NCBI GenBank assembly: GCA_018268715.1
Contig: JAFDVZ010000002.1
Coordinates: 863,632 to 927,631 of the forward strand
DNA from: Acidobacteriota bacterium
GTDB lineage: Bacteria > Acidobacteriota > Terriglobia > Bryobacterales > Bryobacteraceae
Length of the DNA: 64,000 nt
Direction of reading: 5' to 3'
Below are positions 1 through 9,115 of this stretch, in pieces (position 1 is the stretch's first letter; every line of letters starts with the position of its first letter). The position numbers and the translations under genes were made by a program. Below the pieces are notes generated by a model. That model searched no databases. It saw only the letters and a list, made by a program, of their open reading frames with translations, and had not been told where the DNA came from.

Positions 1-2452
1 GGTCCACCGCCAGGCTGCGTGGCGTCGCGCCGCAGTCGCCGCCGATGTAGGTGGAGTAAACCGGGGTGGCGGCGGCCGGATTCAGCTTGGTTACAAACAG
101 GTCGGCGGGACCCTGCACGCCGATTCCCGGCCCGATGCAGCTCGGCGCGCATCCCAATGAGTAGCTGCAAGTCTGGCTGCGCAAATGAGTCTGATAGGCG
201 CCGGAGGTGACCGGAAAGTTGGTCGACGCGGTGGAGCCGAGCACGTACGCGTTACCCGCGCCGTCCACCTGGACCGAGGCCGGCCGGTCGGCGCCGTTGC
301 CTCCCAGGTAGGTGGCGTACAGCACCTTCGCGCCGTCGGGGCTCAGCTTCATGAGATACACGTCCGCATCGCCGCCCGGCTTGGACTGGACCGCGCCGGC
401 GGTGACAGGGACGTCGCCGGACATGGTCGCGCCCGTCACCCAGACGTTCGCGTCGCGATCCACCGCCACCGAGTTCGCCGAGCTCCCCGCCAGCGAATTC
501 AACAAAACGAACCCAGCCGCCGTCAGCCGGCCCAACGCGCCCTTGCCGTTGTAGACGCCCGCCAGATACGCGCCGCCCGCCTCGTCAAAAGCCGCGGCGG
601 AGGGGGCGAACGTGGTGAGCAGGGTCGAGGCGCGCAGGCTCGCGCCCGAAGGGTCGATGATGGAGGCGAACGAGGCGTATCCGGAGATCGGCTGCGCCGT
701 CACCACCGCTCCCGGCGTAAGCGGGAAGTCCGTGGAGGTGGTGTAGCCGACGACGGCGGCGCTCCCGTCACGCCCGGCCGCGATCCCGTATACCTGCTCC
801 ACTCCATTGCCGCCAAAGTACGTCGCAAACAGCAGTTTTTCGCCTCCAGGAGCGTATTTTGCGACGAAAATGTCGCTTTGGCGCGCGATTCCTGCGTACG
901 CCGCACCGTTGGCGGCGACAAATACGGACTGCGCCGCGACATTCAACGTCGGCAGCACGGGCGTAAACGTGGCCCCGTAGTCGCGGCTCAGCCAGATTCC
1001 GGTGGATTGCGAGACGATCACCGACGCCGGATCGGCGGGAAAGCCCGCGATGGCGTAGAGGCCCGCCACCGCGAGCCGGGTGGTCCAGGTGGCGCCGTCG
1101 TCCATGCTGACGAAGACGCCGCCGTTGTTCGCGCCGTAGATAACGCCCGTGCCGGTGACGTGCAACATGGTGATCTTGAACGGGTTGGCGACATCCGCCC
1201 AGCTCTTGCCGCCGTCCGCGGTCCGGTGGAGGATGGAGTCCGCGCCGGTGGCCCAGGCGACGCCCGCCCGCGCCGGATCGGGCGCCACGATGCCCCACTG
1301 GGCGTCCAGGGTCTTCCGCCAGGACGAGGCGCCATCATCGGAAACAAAGACGCCGATGCTCGACGACAGGTACAGGCGGGAGGGCTGGGCCGGGTCTACG
1401 GCGATGGCGTTGACGTAGAGGGAGGCGCCGGTCAGTCCCTGGCTGGCGGCGGTCCAACTGGCGCCGCCGTCGACGCTGCGGATCACTCCGGCGTTCGGCC
1501 AGGCGGCGTACAGAATGTCCGGGTGGACCGGATCCCAGGCGCTCTCAAACAGCCGGACCACCGCCTGGACCGCGCCCGTGGAGGGCAGCGAAATCCGGCT
1601 CCAGCTCTTGCCCCCGTCGGTCGACCGGCACACCAGGTTGGCTCCTCCGGACAATAGAATGTTAGGGTTAGCGGGGTGAGCCGCCAGGCTCAGCATGCAT
1701 TCGGACGGCGGATCGGCCACGCCCTTCCAGCTCTGCCCGGCGTCGCTGCTCGAATTGATGAAGCGCTGGGCGGTGGAGAGCCGGAACGCTCCATCGATGT
1801 CGGGCGCCGTGGTGGAGCCGGCCAGGTACAGGTTCCCCGAGGGATCGACCGCCGACACCTCAAAACGGTCGGCGCCGGGGAAACCGGCGTAGTTGAGCAC
1901 GGGGTCGATGACCAGCGGACGGCGCCGGTCGTACCGCCCGAGCGCGATTGAGGCGACCTTGCCCCGTACGACATAGCGGGCGGGGACGTCGCGCCCATCC
2001 TGCCGGGCCACGGGACGGCGGTAGACAGCCTCGCCCGAGCGCAGGTCGCCATGGGCGTCAAGCGTCGGCGGCGCGCTGAACTGGAGACGGATACGTCGCG
2101 GGTCGGCGCCGGCGGCGACGATCCAGTCGGTCTCCAGTTCGCCGTCGCGGCCATAGTATTCGGCGTCGATGCCCGGGTACAGGCTGCGGACGCGGATGCG
2201 GCTGAAGGTGGGAATGCCGGTCCGCCGGCCGATGTAGTGGGTGAACGCGGCTGGTCCGACGCCTTCCGCCGCCGCCCGGCCATCAAAATCGCCAAAACGA
2301 ACCCAGGCCCCGGCCGCCTGGACCCCTCCGGGAACGATCCTCAGCGCGGTCCTGGAGGTTCGGCACAGGAATCCTCCCTGGTTCGCTTCGAAGCGCAACG
2401 GCAGCGCGAAGGCGGGCACACTGAGAGCGACAAGCGCGACAAGGCGGCGCAT
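1..2452 (-). CDS. Secreted SBBP/beta-propeller repeat protein (3' end cut by window edge)
   Basis: A single open frame of about 817 codons runs on the minus strand from ATG at 2452 to the left edge. It starts MRRLVALVALSVPAFA, a short signal peptide, then LPLRFEANQGG, the start typical of acidobacterial SBBP proteins. An N-terminal conserved domain (to about residue 185) is followed by sortilin/BNR-like blocks (STDGGKSW, SVDGGASW, SMDDGATW) and then SBBP repeats (ATYFGGNGVEQVYGIA, YATYLGGNGADRPASV, YSTYIGGDCGATPRS). The protein is presumably exported and folds as one or more beta-propellers. Its ligand is unknown. It starts 17 bases after the stop of the glycosylase gene, so the two may be cotranscribed. 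The C-terminus lies outside the window. Confidence 0.85.
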   Translation of the reverse strand, partial: MRRLVALVALSVPAFALPLRFEANQGGFLCRTSRTALRIVPGGVQAAGAWVRFGDFDGRAAAEGVGPAAFTHYIGRRTGIPTFSRIRVRSLYPGIDAEYYGRDGELETDWIVAAGADPRRIRLQFSAPPTLDAHGDLRSGEAVYRRPVARQDGRDVPARYVVRGKVASIALGRYDRRRPLVIDPVLNYAGFPGADRFEVSAVDPSGNLYLAGSTTAPDIDGAFRLSTAQRFINSSSDAGQSWKGVADPPSECMLSLAAHPANPNILLSGGANLVCRSTDGGKSWSRISLPSTGAVQAVVRLFESAWDPVHPDILYAAWPNAGVIRSVDGGASWTAASQGLTGASLYVNAIAVDPAQPSRLYLSSSIGVFVSDDGASSWRKTLDAQWGIVAPDPARAGVAWATGADSILHRTADGGKSWADVANPFKITMLHVTGTGVIYGANNGGVFVSMDDGATWTTRLAVAGLYAIAGFPADPASVIVSQSTGIWLSRDYGATFTPVLPTLNVAAQSVFVAANGAAYAGIARQSDIFVAKYAPGGEKLLFATYFGGNGVEQVYGIAAGRDGSAAVVGYTTSTDFPLTPGAVVTAQPISGYASFASIIDPSGASLRASTLLTTFAPSAAAFDEAGGAYLAGVYNGKGALGRLTAAGFVLLNSLAGSSANSVAVDRDANVWVTGATMSGDVPVTAGAVQSKPGGDADVYLMKLSPDGAKVLYATYLGGNGADRPASVQVDGAGNAYVLGSTASTNFPVTSGAYQTHLRSQTCSYSLGCAPSCIGPGIGVQGPADLFVTKLNPAAATPVYSTYIGGDCGATPRSLAVD

Positions 2453-2469
2453 ATCGATAAGACGCGGGA

Positions 2470-3162
2470 TCAGCCCGAGCGGTTCGCCGCTTGTTCAAAT
2501 ACCTGGCGCAGCATCTCCGCGGTCAGCTTCCCGGTGGAGGTGTTCTGTTGGCTCGGATGGTAGGAACACAGCAGCACCGGTTCGCCCGGCCCGATCTCGT
2601 GCAGCACGTTATGTCTGAAACGGAACGCCGCGCGGGAACGGATCGCGCCCCGGTCCTTCAGAATCGACAGGTAGACGTTCATGGCGATCTGTCCCAACAC
2701 CACCACCACCCGCAACTCCGGGAGCGCGGCGAGTTCCCGTTCGAGGTACGGCCGGCAGTTCCGGATCTCATCGGGCAGTGGCTTGTTATCGGGCGGAGCG
2801 CAGCGGACCGGCGCGGTGATCCACGCGCCGCTCAGGCGCATGCCGTCCTCGCGGGAGACGCTCTCCGGCTGGGACGCAAAGCCGGTCTGGTGCAGGGCGC
2901 GGTAGAGGAAATCGCCCGACCGGTCTCCGGTGAACATGCGGCCGGTCCGGTTGGCGCCATGCGCCGCGGGCGCAAGTCCAATGATGGCCACGCGAGCCCG
3001 GGGATCGCCGAACGCCGCGACGGGCCGTCCCCAGTATTCCTGGTCGCGGTAGGCGCGGCGCTTTTCGGCGGCCACCTGGGCGCAGTAGGTCCGCAGTCGC
3101 GGGCACAACCCGCAGGCCACCACCTGTTTCTGGATCACGGTTAAGGTGCGTTCGGGATTCAT
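2470..3162 (-). CDS. Uracil-DNA glycosylase, family 5 (UDGb) type
   Basis: This 230-residue protein matches the small Fe-S uracil-DNA glycosylases that remove uracil (and in UDGb other deaminated bases) from DNA to start base-excision repair. Visible hallmarks are the N-terminal C17-x2-C20 pair plus later cysteines (RCAPP, NCRPY) that would hold a 4Fe-4S cluster, motif A GLAPAAHGANRTGRMFTGD, and motif B HPSQQNTSTG. The AHG-N form of motif A favours family 5 over family 4. The chosen ATG gives MNPERTLTV; an in-frame start 11 codons upstream would add an atypical stretch. It diverges from the SDR gene across a 40-base gap. Confidence 0.88.
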   Translation of the reverse strand: MNPERTLTVIQKQVVACGLCPRLRTYCAQVAAEKRRAYRDQEYWGRPVAAFGDPRARVAIIGLAPAAHGANRTGRMFTGDRSGDFLYRALHQTGFASQPESVSREDGMRLSGAWITAPVRCAPPDNKPLPDEIRNCRPYLERELAALPELRVVVVLGQIAMNVYLSILKDRGAIRSRAAFRFRHNVLHEIGPGEPVLLCSYHPSQQNTSTGKLTAEMLRQVFEQAANRSG

Positions 3163-3202
3163 GGGTCCGCCGGCCGCTCTGCCGAAGGCTATCATTGTTG
3201 GG

Positions 3203-3994
3203 ATGGACCTTCAACTTGCGAACAAGACCGCGTTGGTGACCGGTTCGACGGCCGGCATCGGCTACGCCATCGCGGAGGAACTGGCCCGCGAGGGCGCCAC
3301 CGTAATCGTGAACGGACGCACCCGGGCGCGCGTCGAGTCGGCGGTCCAGATGATTCGCGTGGCCACGCGACGACAGGCCCTCGAACTGGCGGCCGACATG
3401 GGCACGGTGGAAGGGACGGAGCTGGCCATTCAGCGATTCCCGCACGTCGACATCCTGGTGAATAACCTGGGCATCTTCGAGCCGAAGGCGTTCGAGCAGA
3501 TCCCCGACTCCGACTGGTTCCACATCTTCGAGGTGAACGTGCTGAGCGGCGTCCGGTTGAGCCGGCACTATCTGCCGCGCATGAAGGCCAACGGCTGGGG
3601 GCGGATCGTGTTCGTTTCCAGCGAATCCGGCGTGCAGATTCCGGCCGAAATGATCCACTACGGGCTGACCAAGACGGCGGAACTGGCGCTGGCTCGCGGA
3701 TTGGCCGAGACGACGGCCGGAACGGGCGTGACGGTGAATTCGGTGCTGCCGGGGCCGACCGAATCGGAGGGCGTCAGCGACTTTGTCGACAGCCTGGCCA
3801 AGAGTCAGGGAACGGGCCGGGCCACGGTGGAGAAGGAGTTCTTCGAAACCATGCGCCCGACCTCGCTGTTGAAGCGCTTCGCCAAGCCGAAAGAAGTGGC
3901 GGCGATGGTGGCCTTTGTGTGCAGTCCGCTCTCGTCGGCGACCAACGGCGCCGCCCTGCGCGTGGACGGCGGCGTGGTTCGCTCGATCCTCTAA
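3203..3994 (+). CDS. SDR-family NAD(P)-dependent oxidoreductase
   Basis: This 263-residue classical short-chain dehydrogenase starts at MDLQLANKTALVTG. The cofactor motif TGSTAGIG is at residues 14-21, NNLG sits in the expected structural position, and the catalytic Ser (VSSESG) and YxxxK (YGLTK) follow. The C-terminal substrate loop (ETMRPTSLLKRFAKPKEVA) and the GAALRVDGGV end are typical of the 3-oxoacyl-ACP-reductase-like subgroup. The substrate cannot be read from sequence. It converges on the small secreted gene at 3998, with only three bases between the two stops. An upstream in-frame start is possible, but it would overlap the divergent glycosylase gene. Confidence 0.88.
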   Translation: MDLQLANKTALVTGSTAGIGYAIAEELAREGATVIVNGRTRARVESAVQMIRVATRRQALELAADMGTVEGTELAIQRFPHVDILVNNLGIFEPKAFEQIPDSDWFHIFEVNVLSGVRLSRHYLPRMKANGWGRIVFVSSESGVQIPAEMIHYGLTKTAELALARGLAETTAGTGVTVNSVLPGPTESEGVSDFVDSLAKSQGTGRATVEKEFFETMRPTSLLKRFAKPKEVAAMVAFVCSPLSSATNGAALRVDGGVVRSIL

Positions 3995-3997
3995 ACG

Positions 3998-4474
3998 CTA
4001 CTTGGCCTGTTTCTCGTAAACCGCCTTCATGTCGAACTCGCCCTGCGGGCTGGTGACATGCGACGCCTGAGTCATCGTCTTGCCGTCTTCCGAGAGGGTC
4101 CACTTGCCCTTCATCGTGATCTCATTGCCGTCGAAGTCCATCTTGCCGCTCTGAACCAGGGCCTCGCCGTCCCAGGTGGACGTGGTCTTCACCACCATCG
4201 GACCCATGTTATTGGTGTTTTCCTTGCCGTCGGTGGTGTACTTGGCCTCAAACGACATGTCTCCCATCTGGGTGGAAGTGTTGGCCGACACCTTGATTTC
4301 CGGGTCGTTGTGGTCGATCTTGAGAACCGACGATTCGGGAGCGGGCATCGGGCCGTAGTCGCTCTTCTGGGCGTTGAGTTTCCAGTTACCGGTGAAGTTA
4401 GGTTTGGCTGACATCGCGCTGGCCAGCGCGAGGCTAAGAACGAATGCCATCGTCAGGGATTTGCGTAGGGTCAT
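3998..4474 (-). CDS. Small secreted protein, paralogue of the next gene
   Basis: This 158-residue protein has a clear signal peptide (MTLRKSLTMAFVLSLALA) with likely cleavage after AMSA. The mature part begins FTGNWKLNAQKSDYG and is rich in alternating beta-strand patterns (YTTDGKENTN, TSTWDGEALV, KGKWTLSEDGKTMTQ), so it probably forms a small periplasmic beta-barrel or lipocalin-like fold. No catalytic motif is visible. The neighbouring gene at 4498-4965 has the same plan (LSGTWLLNLSKSDFG, TTDGKASVN, AKWDGAVLV, RWTLAQGGKTLT), so the two are tandem duplicates. The function is unknown. Confidence 0.8.
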   Translation of the reverse strand: MTLRKSLTMAFVLSLALASAMSAKPNFTGNWKLNAQKSDYGPMPAPESSVLKIDHNDPEIKVSANTSTQMGDMSFEAKYTTDGKENTNNMGPMVVKTTSTWDGEALVQSGKMDFDGNEITMKGKWTLSEDGKTMTQASHVTSPQGEFDMKAVYEKQAK

Positions 4475-4497
4475 CGGGTCGCCTTTCTAAGTAGAGT

Positions 4498-4965
4498 CTA
4501 CTGCTTTTCGAAGACGAGGCGAGCCTCGGTTTCTCCCGCCGGCATTTCGACTTTGTTAATAATTGTTAGCGTCTTGCCTCCCTGCGCCAGCGTCCAGCGC
4601 TCGGTTTGAGTTATCGTGGCGCCGTTGATTTCGCGCTTGCTCGCGATCACCAGCACCGCGCCGTCCCACTTCGCCGAACCCGTGATTTCGCCACGGGCGG
4701 TCTTGTTGACCGAGGCTTTGCCGTCGGTGGTGTAGCTCATCCGGGTGACCACCTCGCCCCGCGAGCCCGACTGGCGTGTGGTGAACTTCAGGCTTCCGCC
4801 TTCGTGGACAACCGTGCGCTCCAGCTTCGTGGGCGCCTGCGCCTGCATCATGCCGAAGTCGCTCTTGGACAGGTTGAGCAACCAGGTTCCCGACAGGTCC
4901 GGCTCGGCGGCCCCCAGGAGCGTGGCTGCGGATAAAATGGCGATGGCGAGTAGTCGTCGAGTCAT
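4498..4965 (-). CDS. Small secreted protein, paralogue of the previous gene
   Basis: This 155-residue exported protein has the signal peptide MTRRLLAIAILSAATLLG and a mature start EPDLSGTWLLNLSKSDFG. The strand-rich body has the same blocks as the downstream paralogue: SGTW near the start, YTTDGKA in the middle, KWDGAVL, and a TLxxGGKTLT hairpin near the end. The gene precedes its paralogue by 23 bases on the same strand, so one transcript is likely. The family is common in Acidobacteriota and has no assigned function known to me. Confidence 0.78.
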   Translation of the reverse strand: MTRRLLAIAILSAATLLGAAEPDLSGTWLLNLSKSDFGMMQAQAPTKLERTVVHEGGSLKFTTRQSGSRGEVVTRMSYTTDGKASVNKTARGEITGSAKWDGAVLVIASKREINGATITQTERWTLAQGGKTLTIINKVEMPAGETEARLVFEKQ

Positions 4966-5022
4966 GGGCGATCTGGATTATAGCGCGCGGGCGCGCCGGC
5001 GCCAGTCGGGGAAACGCCTGAC

Positions 5023-7518
5023 CTACTCGTCCCGCAGCGCCTCCATGGGCTCCAGTCGCGAGGCTCGCCGGGCCGGCGCGTAGCTCGCCAACAGGGAGAC
5101 GCCGGCCAGCAGCGCCACCGCGCCGCCCAACGCCGCCGGATCCCTCGGCTTCAGGCCGTAAAGCAGGGACGCCGCCACTCCGCCCGCCCAAGCCGCGATG
5201 GCGGTTCCGATCGACAGGCCGACGGCCAGTAGCAGCAGCGCCTCCCGCAGCACCAGCCGGATCACCTGTCCACGGCTTGCGCCGAGCGCGATGCGGACGC
5301 CCATCTCGTTGCGGCGCCGCGCCACCATGTAGGCGATCACGCCGTACAGCCCGAGCACCGCCAGCGCACCCGCCAGCACGCCGAAAGCGCCCGCCAGCGC
5401 CGCCATCAGCCGGTCCCGCGTCAACGATTCCTTGATCTGGGTGGTCAGCACGGTGAAGTCGACCCCCAGGCCGGGATGGATCGCCGACACCGCCTGCTCG
5501 GCGCGCCGGTAGAACTCGCCGAGCGGCGCGTTGGTGCGCAGCACGTAGGTCGCGCCGGGGTACGGGTCATCGTCCTGCGCGGCGGACACAAAGGCGATGG
5601 GGCGGAAGTCCTCCCGCAGTTCGTAATACTTAGTGTTCCGCACCAGACCGATCACCTGGAAGACCGTGTCGGGTTTGCCGGCCGACTCCTCGCGGCGGAA
5701 TGAGCGCCCCACCGGGTTCTTTCCATCGAAGATCTTCTTCGCGAACTCCTCGTTCACGATGGCCACCTTCGGCGCCGAGAGATTATCGCGGTCCTCGAAA
5801 TCGCGCCCGGCCACGAACGTGGTCCCCATGGCGCGGAAGTAGCCGGGGCCGGTGCGGTTGAACAAGCCGTCGATGCGGGGCCCGCTCGCGCCGTCGGCCC
5901 ACACGTTCTGGTCCCACCCGGCGCCGCTCACCGGAGTCATGTCCACTTGTCCCGCCGCCATTGCGCCGGTGCTTGCCGCCAGCGCCTCGAGCGTCGATTT
6001 CCGCACCTCGAGCAGGCGCTCCTTGGCGTAATGCGCCGGGCGGAAGTCCACCGTGACGGCCACGATGCCCTCGGGCCGGAAGCCGGGATCCACCGCCAAA
6101 AGCTTCTGCAGGCTGCGCACGAACAGGAGCGCGCCCGCCAGCAGCACCACCGACATCGCCACCTGGGCCGCCACCAGCGTGCGGCGCAGGCTGAACCGCT
6201 CGCGCCCCGCCGTCAGACCCCGTCCGCTCGACCGCATCACCGACGCCGGCGCGACGCGCGTGGCCCGCAAGGCCGGAGCCAGGCCGAACAGCACGGCCGT
6301 CAGCACCGCCAGCGACGCCGCGAAACCGAGCAGCCTCCAATCGATCCCCAATCCCACGAACATGCGGTTCGTTTCGGTGGCGAGAAACGCCACCAGGCCC
6401 CGGCTGAGCAAGGCGGCGAGCCCGGCCCCGAGCGCCGTTCCCGCCATCGCCAACAGCATGCTCTCCACCAGCAACTGACGGATCAATTGCATGCGCGACG
6501 CCCCCAGCGCCTGCCGCACCGCGATCTCCCGTTCCCGCACGCTGGCTCGCGCCAGCAGCAGGTTGGCCAGGTTCGCGCACGCAATCAACAGCACCGACCC
6601 CGTGATGGCGAACAGGATCCACAGCGGGTTCTCATAACGCCGCCGCAACTGTGAAACTCCGGTGGCGCCCGGCGTCACTTGCAGCTTGTTGGCCAGGTAG
6701 CCCTTCGCCGTATCGGCGCGATAGGAGGGCGGCAGGGTGTCCTGCATCACCGGGCCGGAGACGGCCTGAATCTGGGCCTTGGCGCGCTCGAGCGTCCAGT
6801 CCGGCTTCAAGCGGCCCATGATGGACAGCCACCATGCCGTACGCAACGGGATCCGGCCCTTGCCCGCCTCCCAGAACATCGGGTCCGAGCACAACGGGAC
6901 CGCCACGTCGAAGCGATGGCCGACATCCACGCCGAAGAATCCGGCCGCGGCGACGCCGATGATGGGGAACACCCTTCCGTCCAGCCGGACCGTCCGCGAG
7001 GCGATGGCGGGATCGGCCGCGTACTCGCTTTGCCAGAAGGAGTGGCTGATCACCGCTCCCGGCGCCCCGCATCCGGTGCGATCGTCCTCCCCAGTGAAGA
7101 CGCGTCCCACCGCGGCCGGCACGCCGAGCAGGTTGAAGTAATCCCCGCTGACGAACACCCCCTCGGCGAACCGGGCCTTCCCGGAGGCGCTGAGGTTCAC
7201 CTCCTTGGCGCTCCACGCGATCATGCCGGAAAACGCCTCCTGGCGCTTCGCCAGGCTCTCCCATTGGGCGAAAGTGAAGTTCGCGCTGCGCGTCGACCAC
7301 CATCCGGACCTGCGGGCGCCTTTGACGAAATCGATGTAGGCCAACTGCTCGGGATGCGCCACCGGCAGCGCGCGCAGCCGGATGGCGTCGATCAACTGGA
7401 AGATGGCGGCGTTCGCCCCAATGCCCAGCGCCAGCGACAGCACGGCGACAATCGTAAAGGTGGGGTTCCTCCGCAACTGGCGGACCCCGAAACGCAGATC
7501 GTGAGTGATGGCGGACAT
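5023..7518 (-). CDS. ADOP-type ABC transporter permease (MacB/FtsX duplication)
   Basis: The product (831 residues) has the architecture of the acidobacterial duplicated orphan permeases: two successive units of an N-terminal TM segment, a MacB periplasmic core domain and a three-TM FtsX domain. Visible landmarks are LRFGVRQLRRNPTFT, SLALGIGANAAIFQLID, the first FtsX start (LFAITGSVLLIACANLANL), the second unit near VAAQVAMSVVLLAGAL, and the C-terminal GVIAYMVARRRNEMGVRIA and SYAPARRASRLEPMEALRDE. No ATPase gene and no PadR regulator, which often accompanies this family, is adjacent. The ATG at 7518 is chosen because GGGAG lies just upstream of it. Probable role: envelope efflux or lipid handling; substrate unknown. 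Confidence 0.87.
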   Translation of the reverse strand: MSAITHDLRFGVRQLRRNPTFTIVAVLSLALGIGANAAIFQLIDAIRLRALPVAHPEQLAYIDFVKGARRSGWWSTRSANFTFAQWESLAKRQEAFSGMIAWSAKEVNLSASGKARFAEGVFVSGDYFNLLGVPAAVGRVFTGEDDRTGCGAPGAVISHSFWQSEYAADPAIASRTVRLDGRVFPIIGVAAAGFFGVDVGHRFDVAVPLCSDPMFWEAGKGRIPLRTAWWLSIMGRLKPDWTLERAKAQIQAVSGPVMQDTLPPSYRADTAKGYLANKLQVTPGATGVSQLRRRYENPLWILFAITGSVLLIACANLANLLLARASVREREIAVRQALGASRMQLIRQLLVESMLLAMAGTALGAGLAALLSRGLVAFLATETNRMFVGLGIDWRLLGFAASLAVLTAVLFGLAPALRATRVAPASVMRSSGRGLTAGRERFSLRRTLVAAQVAMSVVLLAGALLFVRSLQKLLAVDPGFRPEGIVAVTVDFRPAHYAKERLLEVRKSTLEALAASTGAMAAGQVDMTPVSGAGWDQNVWADGASGPRIDGLFNRTGPGYFRAMGTTFVAGRDFEDRDNLSAPKVAIVNEEFAKKIFDGKNPVGRSFRREESAGKPDTVFQVIGLVRNTKYYELREDFRPIAFVSAAQDDDPYPGATYVLRTNAPLGEFYRRAEQAVSAIHPGLGVDFTVLTTQIKESLTRDRLMAALAGAFGVLAGALAVLGLYGVIAYMVARRRNEMGVRIALGASRGQVIRLVLREALLLLAVGLSIGTAIAAWAGGVAASLLYGLKPRDPAALGGAVALLAGVSLLASYAPARRASRLEPMEALRDE

Positions 7519-7608
7519 TACGGCTCCCATCACTAGATACTGATCGCGAGGCCCGCGGTTAGCAGAGGCAGCCGAAATATTCGGCGGCCGGTTCCTCCGG
7601 AAGGCGTC

Positions 7609-9105
7609 CTAGAACTTCCACGTCAGTTCGAGATAACCGAAGTTTCCGTTCTTATCCTTCGGGTAAATCGATTCGATCACCAGCTTGCCGTTGGCGTGCG
7701 CGAAGTATCCCCCGAGCGCCAGGTGCGCGTTCACGTTGTAATCGGCGCCGATGTCGAACAGCGTGGCCAGGCCCTTCTGCCCGCCCGAGGCGCGTCCCGT
7801 GTAGCCGAACGTCCAGGGCTGGAACGCGCCTCCGCCCAGGTACCACAGGTCGTTGGACTGCGCCAGCCGCAGCGAGTGCACATCGCCGCGAATCGTCAGC
7901 GCCTTGCCCGGCCGCAGCACCAGCTCGCCAAACGCGTCGCGCGAGTTCATCAGGTTGAAGAACGGCATGCGCGCGTAGATGCGAGGCGTGGGCAGCACCT
8001 GGAAGAACGTGCCGTGCGTCGAGTCGTTGGGATCCTTATCGCCCGACCCGTAGTTGTAGCCGCCGCGAATCCAGGGCTTCAGCTTCGGCGCCACGGCCGG
8101 CTGAAATCCGCCCTCGACCGCCGCCGCGCCCGCCTTGTGCGACTGCGCGCCCCACGATCCGTTTTGCAGCGCGCCCCAGAACAGCACGTCGAACGAGCCG
8201 GCCTGGGTGGGCACGGTGTGCAGGTAGTGGCCGCCGTAGGTGCCGATCTGGATGTGCGACGTATCGGCCCGCCGCACGGCCGCGGCGCGATTGTCTGTCT
8301 TCAGCACGCCGTCGCGATAGTCGCTGTAGCCCAATCCGAACACGCGCCACTCGCCCGCGCTCTTGCCGGCGGCTGCCTGGCCCGTCAGCGCGCCGTAGAA
8401 CACGTTGATATTCAACTCGCCCCAGCCGTCCACCTGGAAGACCCCGCGCGTGGGACGTCCGCCGAACAGCGTCAGGTTCAGCTTGCCGCGATTCAGCGCG
8501 TACTGCGCGCCATCGAAGCTGCGGCCCACGTGCGAGAATCCGAAATTGCCCAGCAGGCGGTGCGCGATGCGGTCGCGCTTCAGGGCCGCGAGCGTCGCGT
8601 TCTTGGGCGCGACCTCCGCACCGTCGATCACCTCCATGCGGCCGATCTTCAGCGATTGCCCGGCCGGCGCCTTGAACCGCACAAAGCCTTGCTTCGCGAA
8701 GACCATGCCGGTGTTCGCGTTCCGGCTGTTGGCGACAAAGTAGGATGCGCCCAATCCCAGCTGCCCCTGCGTCCCGGCGGCCACCGCGTCATCGGGCAGG
8801 CCGAGCAGGAAGGGCGCGGCCAGCTCCAACTGCCAGTCATAGGTCTTCTTCGACTGGCTGAGGCTCACTCTCAGAATCGACCCGAGAAAGGTGTAATCGT
8901 TGTTGGCCTCGCCCTGGAACCAGTCCCACGATTCCATGCGCGTGCGGAAGGATCCCGACACCACGATGTCGCCGATCTTGAGCGGTTGCGGCGCGGCCGG
9001 AGCCGCCGCCTTGGCGGGCGCTGGAGCGGGCGCCTGCGATTCGGGAGAGGGGTCGGAGGCGGCGGCCATCGCGGCCGCCGTCAGGAGCAAGAGGATGTGG
9101 CGCAT
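7609..9105 (-). CDS. Alginate-export-type outer-membrane porin
   Basis: This 498-residue outer-membrane protein has a signal peptide (MRHILLLLTAAAMAAAS), an Ala/Pro linker, and a body of alternating amphipathic strands ending in YLELTWKF, a typical C-terminal barrel strand with terminal Phe. Segments such as GSFRTRMESWDWF, RMEVIDGAEVAPKN and VDGWGELNINVFYGALTG match the alginate_export family (AlgE-like 18-strand barrels). It follows nrfA by 10 bases on the same strand and is surely in that operon. That placement suggests a diffusion channel for the nitrite system, for example nitrite or ammonium passage, rather than alginate export. This is an inference from context. Confidence 0.82.
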   Translation of the reverse strand: MRHILLLLTAAAMAAASDPSPESQAPAPAPAKAAAPAAPQPLKIGDIVVSGSFRTRMESWDWFQGEANNDYTFLGSILRVSLSQSKKTYDWQLELAAPFLLGLPDDAVAAGTQGQLGLGASYFVANSRNANTGMVFAKQGFVRFKAPAGQSLKIGRMEVIDGAEVAPKNATLAALKRDRIAHRLLGNFGFSHVGRSFDGAQYALNRGKLNLTLFGGRPTRGVFQVDGWGELNINVFYGALTGQAAAGKSAGEWRVFGLGYSDYRDGVLKTDNRAAAVRRADTSHIQIGTYGGHYLHTVPTQAGSFDVLFWGALQNGSWGAQSHKAGAAAVEGGFQPAVAPKLKPWIRGGYNYGSGDKDPNDSTHGTFFQVLPTPRIYARMPFFNLMNSRDAFGELVLRPGKALTIRGDVHSLRLAQSNDLWYLGGGAFQPWTFGYTGRASGGQKGLATLFDIGADYNVNAHLALGGYFAHANGKLVIESIYPKDKNGNFGYLELTWKF

Positions 9106-9115
9106 GTTGGGTGTT

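Noticed and set aside
185..1657. Long plus-strand frame (490 codons) of basic, Gly/Arg-rich composition
   Set aside because: It lies opposite the SBBP gene, whose minus-strand frame has clear repeats and motifs. High GC creates such antisense shadows.
5023..7518. Complete MacAB-type efflux system
   Set aside because: The permease is a duplicated ADOP form, and no ATPase or MacA gene is adjacent.
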